Part shown: in pieces, positions 1-10,668 of the stretch
Numbering within the stretch: position 1 is the first letter of the stretch
Layout of the letters: every line of letters begins with the position of its first letter
Origin: Lepiota brunneoincarnata
Lineage: Eukaryota > Basidiomycota > Agaricomycetes > Agaricales > Agaricaceae
NCBI GenBank assembly: GCA_023014365.1
Contig: JAEBUN010000011.1
Location: 868,001-932,000, forward strand
Direction: 5' to 3'
Length of the DNA stretch: 64,000 nt
The notes under the pieces: generated by a model
Seen by the model: the letters and a program-made list of their open reading frames with translations, nothing else
The model's database searches: none
What the model was told of the DNA's origin: nothing
Program-made: the position numbers and the translations under genes

Positions 1-620
1 CCAGGTTACGCGTTTGATTACCTGGTTGAACGAGATTGGCGAATAGCCGCCAGTGACGACTCCAGTCGACCCAAACACTACAGGAGAGCCTGGATGTTCA
101 AGATCAGTACCGACAATTGATGCACCCACAAACTCGGGCCATACACTACGGATACAGATTGACTTGCACCGCTATAGAAGAGGCAATGGATGGTGGTCAA
201 ATATCTTATCCACCCTCGGCGCCAAATTTTAAGTGATATGGTTTGACAAGTTTGTTGGGCAAGGTGCGGCGAACGTTAAACTGAAATTCGCATCGCAATG
301 AGGCGAGATATCATCCTTGTGAAGTCTCTGACATCTGATTGGGCAATTGCGAGTGTGAACGTGAAGTTGGCGAGTGAGGTACTTTCAAGTTTCAGTGCTT
401 TAGCAGAGCTATCGCCTATCTGTTGGTCGACGCTGACGGGTTTGGCCCCGCAGGCTGGCGCGCATCGTCATCGAGTGATGCTTCTTTGAAGAGGGACAGA
501 GAATATACGACGATGCGATATCGAGGGTGTGCATTTGCATCAAACACAGCCACCAAGTCATTTCTTCTGCTCCTTCCAACGCACTCTCCTTGGCCAGATA
601 TCTGTACCACAGGACACTAG
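1..620 (-). other. Possible exons of an unidentified gene, cut by the window edge
   Basis: Two open stretches on the minus strand look protein-like rather than random. The first runs off the window edge at position 1 and, read from about position 170 leftwards, contains the short peptides PEFVGASIVGTDLEHPGSP and VVFGSTGVVTGGYSPISF. The second (610-416) contains NDLVAVFDANAHPRYRIVVY. A stretch between them (about 300-410) is also open in one minus frame. I could not place these in a family or prove splicing between them, and overlapping plus-strand ORFs in the same place look like shadows. The rest of 620-1220 shows no gene I recognise. This could be the 3' end of a gene continuing off the left edge, or a remnant. 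Confidence 0.25.
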
Positions 621-1224
621 ATTCCTAGAATCGAGTCACAGTGCAATTTTTGCCATAAACAGAACCTGCTCCAAAGCCATGCGTAGCTTATATAAAAAGG
701 CCTGGTACTGTAGCATCGACTGCAACCCCCCAGGGCCCCAAGGCCTATCACGACCGCAGACCATCTCTCACTTGCGTGCACTCAATGCATCATCCCAGAG
801 CACCCTCAAGCAGGTGCGGACTATGGGTTTCCATTCACTGATCACGGCACTGCGGTCCCGCTGCTTGGATTATACACCAGTCTTCTTCACCCCCCCTCCG
901 TCTTGGGCTACAGCCTTATACGTTACACAAATGGAGGATGAAATGCGCGCTAATCGAAAATATAAAGAAGACATTCGAGGCACTCTCCGAAACGGTGAGA
1001 GGACCCTGGTTTCTTGAGAACCAGGATGCGGTCAACGTTGGACAGACCCTGCAACAAAAGAGGGTATAGCTGAATTCGGAGGTTGTTACAATGCGCCCGC
1101 CGTGCTTGGTGCTTTAACGGTCGCGGTCCCGCGACCCGTCCGGACGAGATCCACCGGTGGCGACAGTCCTTCTGAGGAAGTCGACAACTGCTTTTTTAAG
1201 ACTTGCGTTGATGGGTGTCTCTTT

Positions 1225-2125
1225 GTATACTTCACAGAAGATCATGGATTCAAGCTCATACCAAGGAAGATATACCGGAAGCTGCTGAAAAATACCTGGG
1301 TCATTCGATTGGTGCTATGGAAATTGTGGCTGTGGGCTCCTTGAGTGCTAAAGTAGATTGTAAGAGATCAAGTGTAGGTATACCTCCGTCTGCTATAATA
1401 AGCTAAGTATGAACCGATGCGGAATCCTTCATAAGGTTCGGGGGGCGAGCTATAATACAAGGCGTTGAAAAGACCCAAACAAGCTGTATACCCCCTTCAC
1501 TGACGTATCGAAGACCTCGTGTCCGTTCTTCGGCAGTGTTTCAATGACTGTATCCGGGGCACGCGAACAGGCAAGTAAAATAGTAACAACGCCTAACGCT
1601 GTCAGTGGGACTTGGGCCCATAGTCCCACGCAACTCACCATCACTCCTCATAACACCCCACCCAAGCGGCCTCTCTAAAGGTACATTGAATGGTCTCCAG
1701 GGAATCGGATGGCACTGATAAGAATCATGAGAAATAGTGTTTACGGCACTTCACAAGGCCAAGCTCACTGTATAGTCATACTCCCACGGTTCCATACTCA
1801 CGACGGCTCTCCAGAAATATTCCAGATCCTCCAAAGTCCGTGCCATGGGTGAGGTAACAGCAGGAATGCCTTCCTGTCCAGGTGTACTCGTCACATTCCC
1901 TGCTTTTGGGAATCACCCAGTAGACGCCTTCACAGAGTGTGTCCCAGAGTAATGCGCCGGAACTCGAACAGACCCAGCGACATCCGTGCCGACCCCGATT
2001 CTTGAGCCGCCATAGGCAAGGGGGGCTGCCTCGCCACTGGCCGAACCTCCTGGTGAATGTGTCGCTTTGTGTGGATTCGTGGTCCGTCCAAAGACACCGC
2101 CGGCCGGCTCAAAGGTTTTTTGCTT
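1225..2125 (-). pseudogene. Inverted partial copy of the neighbouring amidase (pseudogene)
   Basis: Read on the minus strand, this segment repeats the middle and 3' part of the amidase gene at about 3000-3790. The amidase signature is still visible at 2110-1930 (GGSASGEAAPLAYGGSRIGV, then VGTDVAGSVRVPAHYSG). The segment with NGHEVFDTS follows at about 1560-1500, and the region matching the ADGG exon and the ALKEP exon lies at about 1400-1310. The introns are present too, including the GTGAGT intron near 1635-1590, so the copy arose at DNA level and not from mRNA. It lacks the N-terminal half with the catalytic lysine and the C-terminal exons. Alignment fades near 1225, where a deletion of roughly 16 bp is followed by divergence. 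It cannot encode a working enzyme. Confidence 0.85.
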
Positions 2126-2344
2126 TGTACAATTAGATACCTGATTCGAAACTGAAGTGCTACTCCCAGTGCTTTGTTTGTTTTCTACGTAAATTCTTAG
2201 AGTTTTGTGGGCCTCCAATTAGCTAATTGCCGAGCAAATGGTTCTATAGCCAGGAAGCGCATTGGGCTAAATATGCGAGCGATATGTCGAAGATTATTTA
2301 CGGCATGGCAGAACACATGACACTGTTGATAGCCGCATTATAAC

Positions 2345-4442
2345 TTGCTCACGGCCAAGCCGTGGCTCACTAGCGTTGTTAGTCTCATCCTCCCATGGTA
2401 CTCTCTTATTTCACCCACAGGAAAGCATGGTAAGCACGTTGCATTCCTGGTACAGCTCAAATACCTCTATCAACTACAATTTAGCCGGTCCAAACAGGAT
2501 GAGCGCAAGAGGCACATGCTTAGTTTGGGTCTCCCCACAATGGATAAGCCAATGGCCGAGGAAGATGCCAAGATTCTTAACAAGTCCATTGCAGAGATAG
2601 TGACGGGGGTTCGGTTTGGGCAGTTAGATCCGGTGGATGTGCTGTCCAGCTATACTCGCAAGGCGATCAGGGCCCACGTTGCCACCAATTGTTTGACGGA
2701 AATACTTGCAGTCTCTGCTAGCGGATATGCCAGGTCGTGCAACAGGAAGGGACCACTTGCTGGGGTGCCTGTTAGTCTCAAAGATGTGCGTATCCATGTT
2801 CTGAAGGGATCAAGGAAGGATTTGAGATTATCCAACAGACTTTTGCTGTCAAAGGCTGGGATAACTGCATGGGATATTCTTCAATGGTCGGCAAACCAGC
2901 GAAGGATGATTCCCCATTAGTCCGCCTCTTGCGTGATGCCGGTGCTGTTCCATTTGTTAAGACCAATATTCCCATCACCCTATTATCATTTGAGTCGGCT
3001 AACGATGTCTTTGGACGGACCACGAATCCACACAAAGCGACACATTCACCAGGAGGTTCGACCGGTGGCGAGGCAGCTCTCCTTGCTTATGGCGGCTCAA
3101 GAATCGGGGTCGGCACGGATGTCGCTGGGTCTGTTCGAGTTCCGGCGCATTACTCTGGAATATACTCTGTGAAGGCGTCCACTGGGAGATTCCCAAAAGC
3201 AGGGAATGCGACGAGTATACCTGGACAGGAAGGCATTCCTGCTGTTACCTCACCCATGGCACGGACTTTGGAGGATCTGGAATATTTCTGGAGAGCCGTC
3301 GTGAGTATGGAACCGTGGAAGTATGACTATACAGTGAGCCTGGCTTAGCGAAGTGCTGTGAACACCATTTCCCATGATTCTCATTAGTGTCATCCGATTC
3401 CCTGGAGACCATTCAATGTACCTTTAGAGAGACCGCTTAGGTGGGGTGTTATGAGGAGTGATGGTGAGTTGCGTGGGACTATGGGCCCAAGTCCCACTGA
3501 CAGCGGTTAGGCGTCGTTACTATTTCACCTGCCTGTGCGCGTGCTTTGGATACAGTCGTCGAAACACTGCGAAAGAACGGACACGAGGTCTTCGATATGT
3601 CAGTGAAGGAGGTATACTGCTTGTTCGGGTCTTGTTGACGCCGTATATTGTAGCTCGCCCCCAAACCCTTATGAAGGATTCCGCATCGGTTCACAGCTTA
3701 TTATGGCAGACGGAGGTATGCTTACACTTGATCTTTTGCAATCTACTTTAGCACTCAAGGAGCCTACAGCAACGATTTCTACAGCACCAATTAAAACTTT
3801 CGAGTTTAATGACCCAGGTGTGGTTGAAGCCCTTCGCATGTTCCGTCTTCCCGGTGTTCTTCGGAAATTGTATGCGTTTTACATCAGATACATCAAACGT
3901 GACAAAGTTTATGCTGGACTTATTGATGGATGGTATCCCAAGTCGACTGCGGAGACCTGGACACTGAGTGCTCAGCGAGAGGCGTACAAAGGGCAATGGT
4001 TCGAGTTCTGGGATAAGGAGAAACTCGATTTTGTGTTGACGGTACCCAACTCATTGCCTGCTGTACCCCATGGGGGCATGAAGAAGGGATGGAGGGCTTG
4101 TGGGTATTCGTTTCTGTTCAATATTGTGAGTCAATTTGCTTTATGTCTTGTGTTCGCATAGGTGCTTATCGGGATGTCCAATAGTTGGATTATTCGGCGG
4201 GTGTATTCCCTGTGACCAAGGTCGATGCTGTGCAGGACAAATTGCCCAGAGGCTTCAAATCTAGTAATGCTATCGAGGCTGGGGTATACAAGATGTATAA
4301 TGCGGAGGATATGCGTGGGCTACCCCTTGGCGTCCAGGTGGTTGGGAGGAGATTGGAGGAGGAAAAGGTATTAGAGGGGATGAAGCTTATTGAGGGATTG
4401 TTGAGGAAGGAAGGAAAAGGATATGAGTTGATTCCCGTGTAA
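2345..4442 (+). CDS. Amidase (amidase-signature family, fungal FAAH/acetamidase-like)
   Basis: This is a multi-exon amidase-signature hydrolase, a family that cleaves carbon-nitrogen amide bonds with a Ser-cisSer-Lys triad. The exons I can join are: up to 2785 (ending GPLAGVPVSLKD, which holds the catalytic lysine), 2839-3333 (GGSTGGEAALLAYGGSRIGV and GTDVAGSVRVPAHYSG, the serines), 3388-3463, 3511-3598, 3654-4125 and 4185-4442. The introns of 47-59 bp have GT..AG ends. A possible 36-bp intron at 3716-3751 is a multiple of three and stop-free, so it may instead be coding. Joined, the frame stays open to the typical C-terminus (FNI-LDYSAGVFPVTKVDAV, then GLPLGVQVVGRR). The first exon is uncertain: the family-like sequence begins near KQDERKRHM (about 2500), and an upstream exon may exist. 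No signal peptide could be assigned. Substrate is unknown. The main doubt is the 5' end. Confidence 0.85.
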
Positions 4443-5038
4443 CGATGATTTGTACGTTGGACATGAAATTGGTATCTTTGTCACTCCTGTCCGGCGGTGG
4501 ATTCAAATACCCCCACCCCAGTACAAATATCTTGAGTATCCATTCTCTAGTTTAAAGACGTAGATACGATGACCTCGAGAAGTGTCATCAAGTTCTCAAT
4601 AAGCTCCAACTGGCTTTATCTGTGCTGGTAGCATCGCTATCAATCAACCGACGATCTTGATAAGAGCTGAGTCCACATCAACAATACTGATTTCTCGACT
4701 TGCCAAGTTTATATAGACGATGAGGTGCGAGATGTGTTTGTAAAAAACCAGTATATTCTCCGCACGATAAACCTTGTGAACGCTATCTTGAATATCAGTG
4801 AAGCAAAACCGCTTGGCCCATTCTCGGCCATTGAAGGGCTCGTGACTGGCGGATCAATGACGCTTATATAAGAGCGTCCCGTGACTTGACTGATAGACTT
4901 TCTTACGGTGTAATCTTAGCACTAATTACTCCCCCATCTCAAACAACGGAGCCCGATGGCTGGATTAGCGATATGTATATGACTTTTCCTATCCAAAGTG
5001 TATATTGACTGACCTATGTAGAAGTTTCCAGGTCCACA
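4443..5038. other. Gap between genes, no recognisable feature
   Basis: I see no coding exon, repeat or RNA gene I can support here. It holds the 3' flank of the amidase and the upstream region of the next small gene. Confidence 0.5.
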
Positions 5039-5520
5039 ATGATATCCCCAACAACTACACTCAGTAGCGCGTTGGAAAACATCCGGACCATACAGTCCAA
5101 GCTCCATGAAATCAATGGGGGCCTCACCCACACTGCACGTCTGGCATCCTGCCTACAACAAACTTACACTCACTCCCCCGGCTTGCTCCCTGTGATGAAT
5201 AGGTGTTCTCTACTAAAGGGAGCATCCCAGACGTGGTCCTGGATAATATTCGGGGATCCATCGGCCTGGAGTTCCTTTCTTTAGTCCAGAACATTCGTGC
5301 CTTTAAGCCAAATGATCCACTCGTCAACGCCTATCCTGACATCCATTACAACCTCATAACCCAAATTGCACGTCGTAACTGGCTTGCTCACGGTCACAGT
5401 CCAGGCATAATCCCCCCAATCGAATGGAGTGATGTTGCTGACAGTATTTATAATGACGTCCCTATAATTGAGTGTGGAATCATTGCTGCCTTAAAAGCGC
5501 GAGGAGTCCCAGCTCCCTAG
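5039..5520 (+). CDS. Small unidentified protein, probably two exons or a frameshifted remnant
   Basis: Two plus-strand open frames follow one another. The first starts at ATG 5039 (MISPTTTLSSALENIRTIQS) and stays open to about 5190. The second runs from about 5203 to the stop at 5518-5520 and reads GSIPDVVLDNIRGSIGLEFL, later ARRNWLAHGHSPGIIPPIEW, ending ALKARGVPAP. The second frame looks like real protein, an alpha-helical, moderately charged sequence with no family I recognise. The frames differ, and I found no convincing intron between them, so this is either a gene with an intron I cannot place or a frameshifted pseudogene. Its last few codons (from 5501) are the left edge of the tandem duplication and recur at 10251, where the rest of the gene is missing. 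Confidence 0.35.
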
Positions 5521-6033
5521 GTTGGAATTGCTATTATGCAGAGTACCTATCAAGAAGATATAAGCCTTTTAATTACGAGGTATATGAATCAATTGAACCT
5601 GGATTGGTGATCATCTATTTGTACATACTATCGTCAACTTGGTCACCCTCCTCAAAAAAATATGTCAGTCAAGGATTTTACGTGGGATGTAGGCTCTTCA
5701 GAACCAGTACAACCGGCACCAAGGATCCACATTGCGGTTGAGGTGGGCCGAATGAAATCCCAGACAGCCCTCTAACCATCTGCTGTTCAGTTGTTCCTGT
5801 TTGAGGCATGCGCGTATTTATTCGCGAGATCGAGGGCAACTGACACCGGCATAGTGCATATAGGATGATGTGGGGGCTCGATATCCAGCAAGCTGATAAC
5901 CATCCAAAGTTCTAAGATGCACTCCTCCCGCACGAACCCTTGGAGTGGCCGAATGAAACTCTTGGCAACGTCAAGTTTAAAGGGATAGAATTAACAAGTT
6001 AGCTCTTGCGCGTACCTACCTCGTGTGTCTGTA

Positions 6034-6516
6034 TCACGGGCATGTTCTTTCTGGCATTTCAACATGCACTGCAAGTCGATCGAGCTGCTCGAGACCATCG
6101 AGGAGATAAGCCACGGCTTCCTGCCGGAGGTCTTCAACATCTCTCCTATTCCCATACACTGTGTGACTGGAAAGTAACATTCCCGGACGAACGTGGCTTC
6201 AGGCCCGATCTGGTCCCTGCCGGAAACACTTGGGGGAAATATCAACCTGCAAACTCCCGCCAAGTCTAGTGGGTGTCAAGAATGATGACAAGAGCGAAAC
6301 AAGGGGTTGAAAACCCACTTTCACAAGATTGATGGGCTCTCCTGAGCGTTCATGCTCCTTCAGGGTGATAAGAACATCAACATCAGCTTCTTTATGAGCA
6401 CGGTTTCGGGCAACTGAGCCGAACATTCCTGCCTAGAGACTGTCCCTTTGATACTCCTCGTTCTGCCAAATGGCAGCGGTACATTTTCGGATTTCGTTGA
6501 AAGAGAGGATACACAT
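6034..6516 (-). pseudogene. MNT-type nucleotidyltransferase, broken (copy A)
   Basis: The minus-strand frame starts at ATG 6516 (MCILSFNEIRK), continues to IWQNEEYQRDSL, meets an in-frame TAG, and then reads AGMFGSVARNRAHKEADVDV. GSVAR-x(7)-DVDV is the metal- and nucleotide-binding signature of small nucleotidyltransferases of the MNT/polymerase-beta fold. After a likely intron, which follows GEPINLVK, the reading LGGSLQVDISPKCF and then DVEDLRQEAVAYLLDGLEQL fits the C-terminal part of such proteins, with another in-frame TGA between them. The first stop is shared with copy B at 11131-11280, so it predates the duplication. In bacteria this family partners with HEPN toxins. I see no HEPN gene here, and its role in fungi is unknown. 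Confidence 0.6.
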
Positions 6517-7376
6517 CTGGCAATGGCCGAAACGATGTTGTAGTTGAGCGAAACTTCTACGGAAAGACATTTTGATGAATGATAATGATATCACGTGACT
6601 CAATCTCAAGCGGAAAATACAGTTTTTCAGAGGCGGCAAGGCCTCCTGTAGGTTTAATGATGGCAATTCGTCCCATCCGACTGGTTCTGTTCGGTTTACA
6701 ACTTGTCCCTGTGAGGTTGGGGTGTAACTACGAGGTGATAGAGCACGCAACGGCACAAGTGAGTTTAGCGTGGGATATATAGGAACATGTAGTGCTGATT
6801 AATCCGATATCAACGGGGAGACACAGACCGGCCACCGAGTAGGCAACGGTGGTTGAGACCGAAGAGATGCACCTCGATTGATTTGATTCGACAATGCTGA
6901 GTTTCTGATTTAATGAGAAATATTATCTACTTGAAATTATTCGACATTGATGATAAGGTGCCCTAGAAGTGTCCGAGCGCTCGCAAAAATGCACCGCATA
7001 CCCCGCCCACCTCCGGGCTTGACGGATGGTAGATGCCTACTCACTGCAACGAGATCAACACAGCCGGGAGCCCACACCAAGCTTAGTTGCAAGCATCATA
7101 ACAACGAAACATTGTGGAGAGATCATCGCGGTGTTGGAATTCAATCGGGTTCGACTCATCAAGGGTGGTGCTGGTGGTCGGTGGGCTAATTCCATGGGGG
7201 CATTTGGATGGTATCTGTCTTCTTAATATAAGCTCTTGACAATTGCGTTGCAACACTCTCTACTCTTCTTTTGACCTACCACAAGTTCTCTGTTGTCTCC
7301 CGCCTGCTCAGGGACTGCACCTTTGCTTACCTTTCGTTTCGCCACATCGCCGGGTTCGATTTTCCAAGCCCAAGAG

Positions 7377-9500
7377 ATGGCTAAAACGATCGAACTTACG
7401 CGTGCCGACTACGAATCGCTGTAAGTCGTGATCTCCTCCCCTTCTCTAGCCAGAGCAATTGGGAAGCCAGTTGTCCCTGTACCAAAAACTCCCACCTTTC
7501 CATTTCATGACAACGGAAACACGTGCATGGCAGTTAACATTTGCATCACTTGTTCATTCAATGGCTCACCCAATCAAACTTTCTTAGGCAAATCAACTGG
7601 ATACTTGCCGTCATTGCCTTCAGTACGTTTGCGCCATCATCACTATGGCATTTCTTCTACCCTCCCCCTTACGACGCTCCAAATCTGAAGCTTTCTGCTC
7701 GCACGAACAACATTGATTGATTCCATCATATCATCCAGCACTGCTTGTGTACGATTATGTCCTCACCTTTCAGTACGAAGTCCAATTATTCTGGCCAGTC
7801 TGGATCAAGAGGATCTTTGCCTTCGATGGTAGGCAGAGGAGAAAGCGGTGGTGGCAGTGGTGGCGGGTTAATAATGATCGTGGGTACGATGGACCTATGC
7901 GAGGACAGCCCCCCATTGGACGAATACGAGATGAAGAAGATGATGATGGGGAGGGGGAGGGCTCGCGGTGCCTCACTTGGGCATCGTTTCTGTTCTTCTT
8001 GAATCGGTATATGGCACTTGTGGGACATGTGCCGGTGATGTGGGAGTACTTTTGGAGGGTGGATGAAGTGGTCACTGAAGGTTACTTGTGGGTGGATTCT
8101 TTCCTTTTGTGCGTCGGTTGCTGGTTCTGAACCTGGTGGTTTTGCTTCCTAGGTGTGAGTTTGGGTGGTTCCTTGGTTTCAATGGAGAAGGGGGGCTTAC
8201 TGTGTGGATTACTACCAGATGCGGACGGCTGCAGTTGTTTCATCAGTTCCTGGTCCTCGCGATCCAAGTTGTCGTCGCCTGTACGCATCCTTAACTTTTT
8301 TTTCTGGCAGCCTGACTTACACCTTGTTGGCAGGTATAATGATCATGCGCATATATGCGCTCTATGAGCGGAAAAGATGGGTTGCAGCCATGTATATTGC
8401 CATATGTTGTATTGCAGTTGCGCTGGGCAGCGTAAGTGGGATTCCGAACACCCAACACCCACACAGACCAGGTTTCTAATCAAACATACCCAGTTCGCCA
8501 TACTAACGGGTAGAAGAGGTGGCAAATCGCCTCCAGTGAAAGTCCCATACGGTTGTGGTGTGACGCTTGATGCAGACGAGTAAGTGTTTCCGAATTCGCA
8601 TCCCAGAAGCTCATTGGCTGACTTGAACCTGTGCTATCATGGCAGGGCACTCCGTGCGTTCTCTTCTGAAACAAATATAGCTGAAACTTCTAAGCATGGT
8701 ACAGGTCTTGCCGCAGCATGGTCCGGCGAGTTAGTGTTCGATACACTCATATTCGGAATGACGCTCTACAAGACCCTGACGCTTCCACGGGGTGGAACCA
8801 TTGACCTTCTGACGATGTTGATAAGGGATGGTACGTTCCCTTGTTAATTTGTGATTCTTATCTTCTCGGCCGACACGATTTCTTGCCAGGCACGATGTAC
8901 TTTGGGTGAGTTTCCCTTTATTATGATAAGGAAAACCAGCCCGAGCTGGGGGTTGATACTGATCATGCGAAAGGGTGATGGTAGTCGCGGCTTTGTGCAA
9001 TATCCTGAGTTTCATAGTGAGTCGCAGGCTCTATCTCGTTTCCCGTGCTCTTACTGACCTTGTTCGGAATAGCTTGGTGGAGTACGTCCTCCGTGACACT
9101 CAGATAAAGCCTAGTTCTTACAAGAACATCCTAGCCACTTAGCCGCGGATCTGTAACCATGTTCACCAACGTGTAAGTGCGGTTTCACGTTTGTACCCAT
9201 TGATCCTTGACACTGATGCTCATCTCCTGGGGGGCGGTTATTTGTGATCCATAAACAGGATATCGTCGATAACGGTCTCGAGATTGATGCTGAACCTCCG
9301 TGACCCCAAGTCGCGCGTCATGAGAGGTGGCAGGGAGACGACGATTAATGGGTACGGTCGAGGGTACTGGGACTGGGACTGGGTTTGGGTTTGGGTATGG
9401 TGGTGGTGTTGGGCACGGGGTGATAACGACGGCGGGTTTGGATTCAAGGTATTTCCCCGAATCAACCGTTTCTTGGTCTGATGTGGATGAAGGAAAGTAG
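7377..9500 (+). CDS. DUF6533-type multi-pass membrane protein (copy A)
   Basis: This is a many-exon gene of the mushroom DUF6533 family, which are predicted membrane proteins of unknown function. Exon 1 is 7377-7420 (MAKTIELTRADYESL). Exon 2 (7588-7622) encodes LQINWILAVIAF. Exon 3 starts at 7739 and holds the family hallmark (LLVYDYVLTFQYEVQLFWP, later FLFFLNRYMALVGHVPVMW). Later exons give the helices LFHQFLVLAIQVVVAC-IMIM, RIYALYERKRWVAAMYIAIC, ELVFDTLIFGMTLYKTL, VMVVAALCNILSFI and RGSVTMFTNVISSITVSRLM. Introns near 8285-8333, 8433-8493, 8657-8706 and 8832-8889 have clear GT..AG ends. The loop between the first two helices has an odd insert of about 50 residues, rich in R/W and then D/E. 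After RGYWDWDW, a short GGGACT/GGGTTT tandem repeat puts the tail in a different frame from copy B. Either tail could be the altered one. Confidence 0.78.
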
Positions 9501-9627
9501 TGGCGGTGTGTCGCGGTGAATTTATTTATTATATGTCATTACTATAAGCTTTTTTATTCATCTGCAAGAACCAAAATATAGTACAGTACAGTCACGATAA
9601 ATAATAATATAGCACTGGCTATGAAAT

Positions 9628-10244
9628 ATCCATCCCGTCGTCACCGTCGAGGACATTATCAATATCGCTTAGGTAGAAGAGTTCTTCCTCTGGAATATTA
9701 GCAAAGTTGCCTAGAACAGCCTGCTGTGCACATATGCTTTGAGTTCTTTGTCTGTGGGATTGGCCAATATTTCACCATTGGGGAACTGATCATCTATCAT
9801 GGAATCAGGGGATGGTTAGGATGGAGAGAACTGGATGTTGAAATAATCCCAAGAAGGTGTATAGCAACGATGAGCATATATTCAAGGGGAGACAATGGTG
9901 GGGGTAAGGGAGGTAAACGGACAGTGTAACTACTTGAGAACAACAGGTATATGAGTGTAACTACAGTGAGGCTACCATGAGGCAGTCAGCTACTCCAGGT
10001 GGTCAGGCATTCTGTCAGTTTGCCAGAATCACCAATTCCAACACTGGAGACATACTAGTAAGTTTGTGCTCCCACTCTGCTATGTCCTCAAGATTTGGGT
10101 CAAAGGAGGAGCTGACTTTGATAATGTAGGAGATGTGGTAGGAGTGGTCCGTTCTATGGTTTGTTTGTGCCATGATGTGTCTGAAGAGCTGCCAAACAAG
10201 TGAGGGCTTATTCAGGTAGAAAAGAGAGAGGAAGTAGGTTTTAC
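9628..10244 (-). pseudogene. Decapitated copy of the acidic 292-residue gene
   Basis: This is the copy A version of the 3' part of the minus-strand gene at 14347-15329. It keeps the two downstream exons and the end of the first intron, but lacks exon 1 because the duplication boundary lies inside the first intron (GGTTTTAC at 10237-10244). It is further split by a solo LTR at 9836-10043. Compared with copy B it shows many CG-to-TG or CA changes: for instance copy B CCGCTACGTCC reads CTGCTATGTCC here, and copy B GATGCGGTAGG reads GATGTGGTAGG. With no promoter or start it is presumably untranslated and decaying. Confidence 0.8.
9836..10043. repeat. Solo LTR in copy A
   Basis: A 208-bp insertion is absent from the matching place in copy B (14570). 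It begins TGTTGAAA and ends TTCCAACA, so its ends are inverted repeats of the TG...CA type. It is flanked by a 5-bp direct repeat CTGGA (9831-9835 and 10044-10048). This is the structure expected of a solo LTR, and it must have inserted after the tandem duplication. I found no matching complete element in the window. Confidence 0.75.
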
Positions 10245-10356
10245 AGGTATGAGGAGTCCCAGCTCCCTATGTTGAAATTACTGTTATACAGAATACCTAC
10301 CAAAAAGATATAAGCCCCTTAATTATGAGGTATATGAATCAATTGAACCTGGGTTG

Positions 10357-10668
10357 TGTTGAATGAACAATCTGTGCCATGACTCATTGGAGAAGAGACA
10401 AACAATAAAAGTGGGTTTGATGGTCTTGGAGTTGTCAGGTATCCAAGAGAAACTTGTAGGATGGTCAAAGTCCTCCAAGAGGAACTTTGACCAACACATG
10501 GTTATGTGACATGAGCACAATGATAATGACTAAATCTCATTGTACAAGTATAATAATAAACTGTATGTTTGGACCAGTAGACTACAGGTATAAAAAGAGA
10601 GAATGAGGGGTGAGGAAAGATATCTTGCTTTCCCTTGCCCACTCTTTATCTACATTACATTTTCAATA
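10357..10668. repeat. Solo LTR in copy B
   Basis: A 312-bp insertion is absent from copy A (position about 5613). It starts TGTTGAAT and ends TTTTCAATA (TG...CA type, last bases altered) and is flanked by the 5-bp repeat GGTTG (10352-10356 and 10669-10673). A TATA-like GTATAAAAAGAG lies near 10590. It is a different family from the solo LTR in copy A, to judge by its sequence. It inserted after the duplication. Confidence 0.72.

Larger units (their letters stand above)
5501..10244. repeat. Tandem segmental duplication, copy A
   Basis: This block of about 4.7 kb recurs in the same orientation and gene order at 10251-14768. Both copies start at GAGGAGTCCCAGCTCCCTA and both end at AAGTAGGTTTTAC. 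At the junction, six bases (AGGTAT, 10245-10250) lie between the copies and match neither flank, so they look like end-joining filler. Differences specific to copy A are a 208-bp solo LTR (9836-10043) and retention of about 340 bp (6024-6365) that copy B lost. Confidence 0.9.

Noticed and set aside
529..1017. Plus-strand ORF of 162 codons as a gene
   Set aside because: The composition is unremarkable, it overlaps protein-like minus-strand stretches, and I see no domain.
6034..6516. A working toxin-antitoxin (HEPN-MNT) pair
   Set aside because: The nucleotidyltransferase is interrupted in both copies, and no HEPN-like R-x4-6-H ORF is visible beside it.
7745..8002. Alternative plus-strand ORFs and minus-strand ORFs over the DUF6533 exon 3
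   Set aside because: They are frame shadows of the purine-rich insert. Only the frame with LLVYDYVLTF and FLFFLNRY matches the family.
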